This document shows positions 1 to 5,173 of a DNA stretch of 5,173 bases, piece by piece. The notes under the pieces were generated by a model that was not told where the DNA came from, searched no databases, and was given only the letters and a program-made list of their open reading frames with translations. Location: the NCBI GenBank assembly GCA_017745015.1, contig JAGIAF010000063.1:8324-13496 (forward strand). The letters are read 5' to 3'. Every line of letters starts with the position of its first letter. Positions within the stretch are counted from its first letter, which is position 1. A program made the position numbers and the translations under genes. Source of the DNA: Bdellovibrio sp. GTDB lineage: Bacteria; Bdellovibrionota; Bdellovibrionia; Bdellovibrionales; Bdellovibrionaceae.

Positions 1-804
1 AGGTTTGATCACCGGATCAAGCTTCAAAATTTTTGGAACTTCTGCAGTAGAAATCACAGACAAGGCCTTCATTTTCTCGACCACCGTTTTCGGTTTCAAG
101 AAGGAAGGGTTTTTCATTGCACGAGCAGCTTTCAAAACCAAAGCATCAAGATCGCCGTCGAACTCTCCAACAACACCGTCTTCGAAGTAAGCGTGGATGC
201 CGCCGTGACCTGTGGCCCAGCCATCATAGTCCGCTGTCGTGTGGAATGGTTGAGACGTATCACCCACAAAGTGACCCATCAAACCCATATCCGTCACCAT
301 TTGGTAAGCAAGCTTGTTGTAAGCAAAGTTTTCGTCTTGCTCCTCTTTATAGTTAGAAGGAACTTTCGCCGCAGCAAATTCTTTTTCAAGAGCCGCAATA
401 CGACGAGCGAATTGATCGGCTCTCCACCAAGCAGAACCGAATTCTGTCGGGATGTTCTTGATCGTGGTGCCGTCGTTTTTGAATTTGTTCTCTTTGCCTG
501 TGTAGTCCTGGATGATGCGGATGTAGTCCGTAGGAATATCTTGAGCTTTTACGCCGATCACTTCGGTATCGATGAAGTGGGCAGGGCTTCCGTATTTTAC
601 GGCATCGCCCCCAAGGCTCTTCCAATAGAAGTCAGGGATATTACAAAGGTGACCCATCATTTGCGGTTTGTTGCGCAAATATTCTTTTAGACCTTCTTCT
701 TTTACAAGAAAGCTAGCAGTACGGCAGATTGTATCGTGGCCGCGACCGCCCCAACCGAATGCTGCTGTTGAGATCAACAACAAAGGCAAAACCATTTTCA
801 TCAT
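1..804 (-). CDS. Secreted S1/P1 nuclease / zinc-dependent phospholipase C superfamily enzyme (3' end cut by window)
   Basis: An open frame of 268 codons runs from ATG at 804 to the window edge with no stop, so the C-terminus is missing. Residues 1-17 form a signal peptide (Met-Met-Lys, a Leu-rich core, then Ala-Phe-Gly), and the predicted mature protein starts at Trp18. In this superfamily the N-terminal Trp binds zinc through its main chain. The other expected ligands are visible: His23 (WGGRGH), Asp58, His76 (HFIDTE), His178, Asp182 and His188 (HFVGDTSQPFH), then His204 and Glu208 (HAYFE). WGxxGH and HFID resemble S1/P1 nucleases; the final HxxxE resembles bacterial phospholipase C. The product is probably an exported trinuclear-zinc phosphodiesterase. 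It lies 12 bp after the last permease gene, with its ribosome binding site next to that stop, so co-expression with the importer is likely. The fold is well supported; nuclease versus lipase is not settled. ATG codons at 801 and 795 are alternative starts and leave the mature protein unchanged. Confidence 0.88.
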   Translation of the reverse strand, partial: MMKMVLPLLLISTAAFGWGGRGHDTICRTASFLVKEEGLKEYLRNKPQMMGHLCNIPDFYWKSLGGDAVKYGSPAHFIDTEVIGVKAQDIPTDYIRIIQDYTGKENKFKNDGTTIKNIPTEFGSAWWRADQFARRIAALEKEFAAAKVPSNYKEEQDENFAYNKLAYQMVTDMGLMGHFVGDTSQPFHTTADYDGWATGHGGIHAYFEDGVVGEFDGDLDALVLKAARAMKNPSFLKPKTVVEKMKALSVISTAEVPKILKLDPVIKP

Positions 805-810
805 AGAGCA

Positions 811-816
811 CCCCTT
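811..816 (-). promoter_or_regulatory. Ribosome binding site of the zinc enzyme
   Basis: The minus strand reads AAGGGG, ending 6 nt before the ATG at 804. It directly follows the TAA stop of the upstream permease (817-819), so ribosomes ending there could reinitiate. The spacing favours starts at 804 or 801 over the third ATG at 795. Confidence 0.65.
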
Positions 817-1692
817 TTAAAGTTCTTTACCCAAAGCTTTTGGTGGACGACTTGCGCCGATAAAACCAGCAAGAGCAATGATAGTAACGATATATGGCAA
901 AATCTGAACGAACTGCACTGGGATTTCAATCCCAGCGATCTGCGCACCTTGCAAGCGGATTTGAACCGCATCGGCAAAAGCAAAGAGCAAGCAAGCTAAG
1001 AAAGCGGGAAGTGGCTTCCACTTACCAAAGATCAACGCCGCCAAAGCCATAAAACCGCGACCACCAGTCATCATCGGAGAGTAAGCAGAAGCTAAGAACA
1101 ATGACAGGCTCGCGCCACCCCAAGCTGCAAAAGCTCCACTTAAAGTCACTGCAGCCCAACGAACTTTACGAACACTCACGCCACTGGCCACCAAAGCCTC
1201 AGGATGTTCGCCGGCAAAAAGCAGCCACAATCCAGAGCGAGATTTCTTCAGCCAGAAGGTCAGAAGTGCGACCAAAATAAAGGCCATCAGAAGCGGTTCA
1301 AAGTTGAAACGATCTTCGACCTGCAAAGAAGGAGTTGAACCTGTGGAATTAAAAAGAATCTTCGTGATGAAGGGAATAATACCCATCACCAAAAGATTGA
1401 ACGCCATACCTGTTACGATTTGATCGGCGCGAAGTTCAATCACGAAAAGCGCATACAAAGCCCCAATAATCAAACCTGCTGCCAGCGCGGCAATCCAACC
1501 AATCCAAGCAGAAGCCGAGTAGTAACCTGCCACCGCGCCCACAAAAGCACCGACCAACATGAAACTTTCAAGAGCCACGTTCACGATACCAGAGCGTTCG
1601 CTCATCATGCCGCCCATGGAAGCAAAGATCAGCGGAGTTGCCAAACGCAAGGTTGCTAAAGCCAAAGCAAAAAGCATTAAAGCAGTTTCCAT
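817..1692 (-). CDS. ABC transporter permease 2, nucleoside/BMP type (NupQ-like)
   Basis: This is a 291-residue inner-membrane permease of the BPD_transp_2 family and the second half of the transporter's membrane channel, equivalent to NupQ in B. subtilis nupNOPQ. It is strongly hydrophobic, with roughly eight membrane segments by eye. Family landmarks are the N-terminal LRLATPLIFASMGG followed by SERSGIVNVALE (residues 31-42), RADQIVTGMAFNLL (88-101), the cytoplasmic stretch AGEHPEALVASGVSV (160-174), which sits where the ATPase-contacting loop is expected, and GGRGFMALAALIFGKWKP (210-227). I chose the ATG at 1692 because it overlaps the upstream TAA stop by one base (TAATG), has AGGAAG 5 nt before it, and gives the N-terminus typical of the family. 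A TTG at 1725 in the same frame would add 11 charged residues and has no ribosome binding site. The length is normal for the family. Purine nucleosides are the likely substrate class by homology. Confidence 0.95.
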   Translation of the reverse strand: METALMLFALALATLRLATPLIFASMGGMMSERSGIVNVALESFMLVGAFVGAVAGYYSASAWIGWIAALAAGLIIGALYALFVIELRADQIVTGMAFNLLVMGIIPFITKILFNSTGSTPSLQVEDRFNFEPLLMAFILVALLTFWLKKSRSGLWLLFAGEHPEALVASGVSVRKVRWAAVTLSGAFAAWGGASLSLFLASAYSPMMTGGRGFMALAALIFGKWKPLPAFLACLLFAFADAVQIRLQGAQIAGIEIPVQFVQILPYIVTIIALAGFIGASRPPKALGKEL

Positions 1693-2717
1693 TAGCGCTT
1701 CCTTTTCTTTTGCAACCAATCCCAATAGCCGCTAGCCGCGACACCAAGAATGATCAAAGCCTGAATGATACGAGAGAAGTCACGAGTGATTGTCGTCGTT
1801 TCAAGATCCAAGTCCGAAGCACCTTTATGAAGAGCACCCATCAAGAATCCAGCAACGATAATTCCTAAAGGATTATTGGCAGCCAGCAAAGCCACCGCAA
1901 TACCGATAAAACCATAATCAGGAGAGAAGCCGACGCGGTATTGTCCCGCGCTGCCCATGACTTCGGAAAGGGCCACGAAGCCCGCGCATGCCCCGGCAAG
2001 GGCCATAGCAAACATTTGCACTTTCTTTTCAGAAATTCCGGCGCGATGTGCCGCCTCTGGATTTGAGCCCACCGCTCGGAGTTCAAAGCCCCAAGTAGTT
2101 TTCCAGAGAAATACCCACAACAAAATGGCGAGAACAATCGCAAAACCCAAAGAAGCATTGGCTGGCGTGTCTGGGAAAAGACGCGCGATCAAATCGTAAT
2201 CCTTAAACATATAGTTTGAGGAAACCATCGCCGTTTCAGGATTTTGAGATTGAGGATTTGGAATGACTTTTAAGGCAAACCAGCTTGCAAGGCCTGCGGC
2301 GATAAAGTTCATCATGATCGTCATAATGACTTCGTGGCTGCCGCGATAAGCTTTTAGCCAGCCCACAATCCATCCCCAGAATGCACCCATTGCCAGCGCT
2401 CCTAGAAGCGCGACAATTGGCGCTAAAGGAAACGGAATATTTGGAAAGAACACACCAATGGCTGCAGCCGTTGCTGTCGCCATCACAAGTTGGCCTTCAG
2501 CGCCAATATTGAAAAGACCGGCATGGAAGCCGATTGCTACTGAAAGACCACAGAAGATCATCGGAGTCGCATAAGACAGTGTCAGGCCCAAGTCATACAT
2601 GGAGCCAAAAGCACTGCGCATAAGAATCATAAAAATATTAAACGGATTTTCGCCAGCAAACAAAGTAAGCGACAGCGCCACCACGAGACCGATGGCAAAA
2701 CCTAGAATACGTTTCAA
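1692..2717 (-). CDS. ABC transporter permease 1, nucleoside/BMP type (NupP-like)
   Basis: This is a 341-residue inner-membrane permease of the BPD_transp_2 family that would pair with the next gene product to form the channel; it corresponds to NupP of B. subtilis. It is hydrophobic throughout, with about eight to ten predicted membrane segments, the first at residues 4-21. Diagnostic motifs are GLFNIGAEGQ (67-76), SHEVIMTIMMNFIAAGL (127-143, the family's EVI-TIM-N motif), LRAVGSNPEAAHRAGI (213-228, probably the cytoplasmic loop that docks on the ATPase) and DYGFIGIAVALLAANNP (267-283). The start is a TTG at 2717 overlapping the ATPase stop as TTGA; no ATG lies nearby in frame, and a strong GGAGGT sits 5 nt upstream. 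The C-terminus is basic (KKRKR) and probably cytoplasmic. Length and motifs are normal for the family. Family and role are secure; the exact nucleoside transported cannot be read from the permease. Confidence 0.95.
   Translation of the reverse strand: MKRILGFAIGLVVALSLTLFAGENPFNIFMILMRSAFGSMYDLGLTLSYATPMIFCGLSVAIGFHAGLFNIGAEGQLVMATATAAAIGVFFPNIPFPLAPIVALLGALAMGAFWGWIVGWLKAYRGSHEVIMTIMMNFIAAGLASWFALKVIPNPQSQNPETAMVSSNYMFKDYDLIARLFPDTPANASLGFAIVLAILLWVFLWKTTWGFELRAVGSNPEAAHRAGISEKKVQMFAMALAGACAGFVALSEVMGSAGQYRVGFSPDYGFIGIAVALLAANNPLGIIVAGFLMGALHKGASDLDLETTTITRDFSRIIQALIILGVAASGYWDWLQKKRKR
1698..1703 (-). promoter_or_regulatory. Ribosome binding site of permease 2, inside the end of permease 1
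   Basis: The minus strand reads AGGAAG, 5 nt before the ATG at 1692. The same purine-rich bases encode the lysine/arginine-rich C-terminus (KKRKR) of permease 1. This site is the main reason for preferring ATG 1692 over TTG 1725. Confidence 0.7.
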
Positions 2718-4192
2718 TGGCCACCTCCCATCGCTGCACCAATCGAGATCTCGTCAAAACTTGTACGAGGGAACTCAGCGACGAAATGTCCTTTATAAAG
2801 AACCAAAATACGATCTGAAAGAGCCATCAATTCATCAAGCTCAGAAGAGATAAGTAAAACACCGGCGCCTGCATCGCGAGATTTGCGAATTTGGTCATGG
2901 ATAAATTCAATCGCGCCAATATCCACACCGCGAGTGGGTTGTGCTGCCACAACCACTTGCGGGTTCTGCAATAAAGCGCGCGCGACAACCAGCTTCTGCT
3001 GATTTCCGCCAGAGAAGCGATCGAACTCCAAAGATTCTTTGCGAGGACGAACATCATAAAGTTCCATCGCATCTTTCGTCGCTTTAAGTACTTCCTTCAT
3101 TTTAAGGAAAAGGCCTTTGGCAAATTTCGGATGACGATGTTGACCCAAAAGGTAGTTTTCATAAGCAGGACGCGAAGGCAAAACACCAAAGCGCAGGCGA
3201 TCTTCCGGGAAGGAACCCAGTTCGCCATTAATCGTAATCTTTCCAGAGAAATCCTTTTTATGGAAAGCAGACTCATCAAGCAACGCACGAATCAGAATGT
3301 CCTGACCGTTGCCTTCGACGCCGGCAATACCAACAATTTCACCAGACTTAATTTCAAGGCCGATATTTTCAACTCGGTGAGCACCGATCTGAGCGGTGAG
3401 TTCTTCCACTTTCAAAACAGTCGTTGTGCCGATAGCAGTTCTACGTTCTTGCGGATTTTGCAAGCGACGACCCACCATCAGTTCAGCAAGATCGGCGACG
3501 GAAGTTTCTGAAGTTTTTCTGTTTGCAACAACACGGCCGGCGCGGAATACGCTGACGTTGTCCGTCAGGGCCATTACTTCTTTAAGTTTGTGTGTGATGA
3601 TCAGAATCGTTTTGCCTTCAGCTTTCAAGCGCTGAAGATTTTGGAACAAATCACGCACTTCTTGCGGAGTGAGCACCGCTGTCGGCTCATCGAGAATCAG
3701 AATTTCAGAATGTTGTGAAAGGATCTTAAGGATTTCTACGCGTTGTTGAGCACCTACGGAAAGGTCTTCAACTTTCGCCATCAAGTCGATTTCAAAACCA
3801 TAGCGTTTGGCGATTTCATCAAGCTTGTCTTTTTGTTCTTTGCGCGGAAGCAAAGAGAACGCCGAACCTTTTTGCTGAAGTAAGATGTTATCAAGAGCGG
3901 TCAATGGTTCGGCCAACATGAAGTGTTGGTGGACCATGCCGATTTTTGCATTCATGGCATCGATAGATGAATCAAAGTCTGCTGGCTTCCCGTGAACGAA
4001 GATTTCGCCGCCGGAAGGGCGATAAAGACCGAAAAGCATCTTCATCGCAGTGGATTTGCCGGCGCCATTTTCGCCGACAATCCCGTGAATTGTCCCTGGT
4101 TGAACTGAAAAAGTGATGTCGGAATTGGCGACGCAATCGCCGAACGCTTTAGAGATACCTTTAAATTCAACAGCAGGGGAGGAAGATATCAT
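2714..4192 (-). CDS. ABC transporter ATP-binding protein with two nucleotide-binding domains (NupO-like)
   Basis: This 492-residue cytoplasmic protein with two fused ABC domains would power the importer, as NupO/YufO does. The N-terminal domain is intact: Walker A GENGAGKST (40-48), Q-loop Gln90, signature LSVGAQQ (144-150), Walker B LILDEP with catalytic Glu169, and switch His201. The C-terminal domain is degenerate in the way usual for this family: GVEGNGQ (291-297) lacks the Walker A lysine, the Walker B region is VVVAAQPT with Gln418 in place of the catalytic Glu, and Ser450 replaces the switch His. Its signature FSGGNQQK (393-400) is intact. The pattern predicts one competent composite ATP site and one degenerate site. 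The region between LPSR (338-341) and ENYLLG (345-350) seems about nine residues shorter than in typical relatives. The ATG at 4192 is the only usable start, since a stop lies six codons upstream; its ribosome binding site is weak, so coupling to the upstream gene 5 bp away is likely. Confidence 0.96.
   Translation of the reverse strand: MISSSPAVEFKGISKAFGDCVANSDITFSVQPGTIHGIVGENGAGKSTAMKMLFGLYRPSGGEIFVHGKPADFDSSIDAMNAKIGMVHQHFMLAEPLTALDNILLQQKGSAFSLLPRKEQKDKLDEIAKRYGFEIDLMAKVEDLSVGAQQRVEILKILSQHSEILILDEPTAVLTPQEVRDLFQNLQRLKAEGKTILIITHKLKEVMALTDNVSVFRAGRVVANRKTSETSVADLAELMVGRRLQNPQERRTAIGTTTVLKVEELTAQIGAHRVENIGLEIKSGEIVGIAGVEGNGQDILIRALLDESAFHKKDFSGKITINGELGSFPEDRLRFGVLPSRPAYENYLLGQHRHPKFAKGLFLKMKEVLKATKDAMELYDVRPRKESLEFDRFSGGNQQKLVVARALLQNPQVVVAAQPTRGVDIGAIEFIHDQIRKSRDAGAGVLLISSELDELMALSDRILVLYKGHFVAEFPRTSFDEISIGAAMGGGH
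2721..2729 (-). promoter_or_regulatory. Strong ribosome binding site before a TTG start (permease 1)
   Basis: The minus strand reads GGGAGGTGG within the last codons of the ATPase gene. Its GGAGGT core lies 5 nt before the TTG at 2717. The near-perfect Shine-Dalgarno match supports this non-ATG start and may compensate for it. Confidence 0.75.
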
Positions 4193-4197
4193 CGCGT

Positions 4198-5173
4198 TTA
4201 TTTTTTCTTATAGTAGTCAGGAACTTGAATTTGACCAGCGATGATCTTCTTTTTGATCTCTTCTGCTTTTTTCTTCATGTCAGCTGTGATCAATTTTTCG
4301 TTGTATTTATCAAGCGTGTAGTCGACGCCGTGATTTTTTAAACCAAAGCGCACAATGCCCGAAGTAAATTTGCCGTCTTGGGTTTCTTTGATGGTGTCGT
4401 AAACTGCAACGTCTACGGACTTCATCATGCTTGTCAAAATCACACCTGGCTTAATCCAGTTTTGATTTGAATCTACGCCAGTTGCAAATTTGTGTTTCTC
4501 TTCTGCAGCATCAAAGACGCCCGAGTTCGAAGCACCTGCACAGGCGAAGATAACATCGGCACCCTTACCGATTTGTGCTAAAGCAAGCTCTTTAGATTTT
4601 GCGGGATTGTTCCACGCTTCGCCTGTCACACCAACATAGTTTTCAGTGATCACGATTTTTGGATCGACGTACTTAGCACCTGCTGCGTAGCCCATCGCAA
4701 AACGACGGATCAATGGAATATCCATGCCGCCAACAAATCCTACAGAGTGAGTCTTTGATGCCATCGCCGCCAAAGCACCAACTAAGAAAGAACCTTCATG
4801 TTCCTCGAACATCAAAGAGCGAACATTCGGCGCTGTGATTTCACCGTCGACGATGGCGAATTTAGTTTTAGGAAATTGTGCTGCGACTTTTTTAACGGCT
4901 TCAGTTTGTGCGAAGCCAACACCGATCACGAGATCAAAATTCTTACGTGCGAAAGCGCGATGAAGGTTTTCAATTGCGTTTGCATCTGTTGCTTCAACAT
5001 ATTTCAGTTCAATTTTTAAATCTTTTTCTGCTTTTGTTGCGCCCACGTAAGCTGCGGTGTTGAACGACTTATCGTCTTTTCCGCCTTTGTCGAGAACAAG
5101 TCCGACTTTAAGTGTGTTAGCAAAAGAAGTGATGCTGATTGACAGAACGAATAGAGCCGAAAAGAACGATTTT
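4198..5173 (-). CDS. Periplasmic BMP-family (PnrA-like) substrate-binding protein (5' end cut by window)
   Basis: This binding protein captures the substrate, probably a purine nucleoside, in the periplasm and delivers it to the permeases. The frame is open from 5172 down to the TAA at 4198-4200, giving 324 visible residues; the start Met lies just beyond the window. The visible N-terminus is a signal peptide (Lys-Ser, hydrophobic core, then SFA before Asn19) with no lipobox Cys, so the mature protein should be soluble. Next comes KVGLVLDKGGKDDKSFN (22-38), the family's first ligand-site motif. Further signatures are FDLVIGVGF (79-87), VGFVGGMDIPLIRRFAMGY (144-162), GEAWNNPAKSKELA (184-197), GVDSNQ (232-237) and a conserved Lys251. 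The C-terminus is lysine-rich. A GTG at 5046 is an in-frame valine, not the start, because the leader and first motif lie upstream of it. As the first visible gene of the operon it is probably close to the promoter. Ligand identity is inferred from family membership only. Confidence 0.95.
   Translation of the reverse strand, partial: KSFFSALFVLSISITSFANTLKVGLVLDKGGKDDKSFNTAAYVGATKAEKDLKIELKYVEATDANAIENLHRAFARKNFDLVIGVGFAQTEAVKKVAAQFPKTKFAIVDGEITAPNVRSLMFEEHEGSFLVGALAAMASKTHSVGFVGGMDIPLIRRFAMGYAAGAKYVDPKIVITENYVGVTGEAWNNPAKSKELALAQIGKGADVIFACAGASNSGVFDAAEEKHKFATGVDSNQNWIKPGVILTSMMKSVDVAVYDTIKETQDGKFTSGIVRFGLKNHGVDYTLDKYNEKLITADMKKKAEEIKKKIIAGQIQVPDYYKKK

Larger units (their letters stand above)
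1..5173 (-). other. Operon: BMP-type nucleoside ABC importer plus secreted zinc hydrolase
   Basis: Five consecutive minus-strand genes are separated by 5, -4, -1 and 12 bp. No gap is large enough to hold an internal promoter or terminator, so a single transcript is expected. The order binding protein, ATPase, permease, permease matches nupNOPQ; the added fifth gene is an exported zinc enzyme. Both ends of the operon lie outside the window. Confidence 0.85.

Noticed and set aside
193..690. A 165-codon plus-strand open frame, the longest on that strand
   Set aside because: It lies wholly antisense to the zinc enzyme, whose ligand motifs show that the minus frame is the coding one. The plus-strand product has no recognisable domain.
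1009..1023. Perfect inverted repeat AAGTGG-CTT-CCACTT, a possible hairpin
   Set aside because: It is a short stem inside the permease 2 coding region with no T-tract following it, so it does not look like a terminator; probably chance.
1693..1725. TTG at 1725 as start of permease 2
   Set aside because: It has no ribosome binding site and would add an atypical charged N-terminus. ATG 1692 has AGGAAG at good spacing and a TAATG overlap.
2100..3252. A 13-bp direct repeat (TTTCCAGAGAAAT) near 2100 and near 3240
   Set aside because: Both copies lie in different coding genes, no further copies were noticed, and the flanks do not match; chance is the simplest explanation.
3140..3290. Possible frameshift or broken C-terminal ABC domain in the ATPase
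   Set aside because: The frame is continuous and the conserved motifs on both sides (GVEGNGQ and FSGGNQQK) are in the same frame. The missing Walker A lysine, catalytic Glu and switch His are normal for this family.
3131..3511. A 126-codon plus-strand open frame
   Set aside because: It is antisense to the C-terminal half of the ATPase, whose motifs are conserved; the plus frame is a shadow.

Overview
The window is a tightly packed block of five genes, all on the minus strand, so transcription runs from position 5173 towards position 1. In that order they are: a periplasmic BMP-family (basic membrane protein / PnrA-like) substrate-binding protein, cut at its 5' end by the window edge; a double-domain ABC ATPase; two BPD_transp_2-type permeases; and a secreted zinc enzyme of the S1/P1 nuclease / zinc-dependent phospholipase C superfamily, cut at its 3' end by the window edge. 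The first four genes have the same order and domain make-up as the nucleoside importer nupNOPQ (yufNOPQ) of Bacillus subtilis and related purine-nucleoside uptake systems.

Gene junctions are minimal: 5 bp between binding protein and ATPase, a 4-bp overlap (TTGA) between ATPase and permease 1, a 1-bp overlap (TAATG) between permease 1 and permease 2, and 12 bp between permease 2 and the zinc enzyme. This is the layout of one polycistronic operon with translational coupling. The promoter lies upstream of position 5173 and the terminator beyond position 1. No non-coding stretch longer than 12 bp exists in the window. I saw no RNA gene, CRISPR array, insertion sequence or significant repeat.

The organism looks like a Gram-negative bacterium of moderate GC content. 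The binding protein has a signal-peptidase-I type leader (no lipobox cysteine), as expected for a soluble periplasmic protein, whereas Gram-positive homologues are lipoproteins. The overall style (moderate GC, secreted hydrolase beside an importer, dense operon) would suit a Bdellovibrio-like predatory bacterium, but that is a weak guess and nothing here proves it.

Working model: the exported zinc enzyme breaks down a phosphodiester substrate (nucleic acid or phospholipid) outside the inner membrane, and the ABC importer brings in nucleosides. If the enzyme is a nuclease, the operon would be a compact nucleic-acid scavenging unit. Its metal-ligand pattern mixes S1/P1-like and phospholipase-C-like features, so the substrate is open, and this is the most interesting point in the window.
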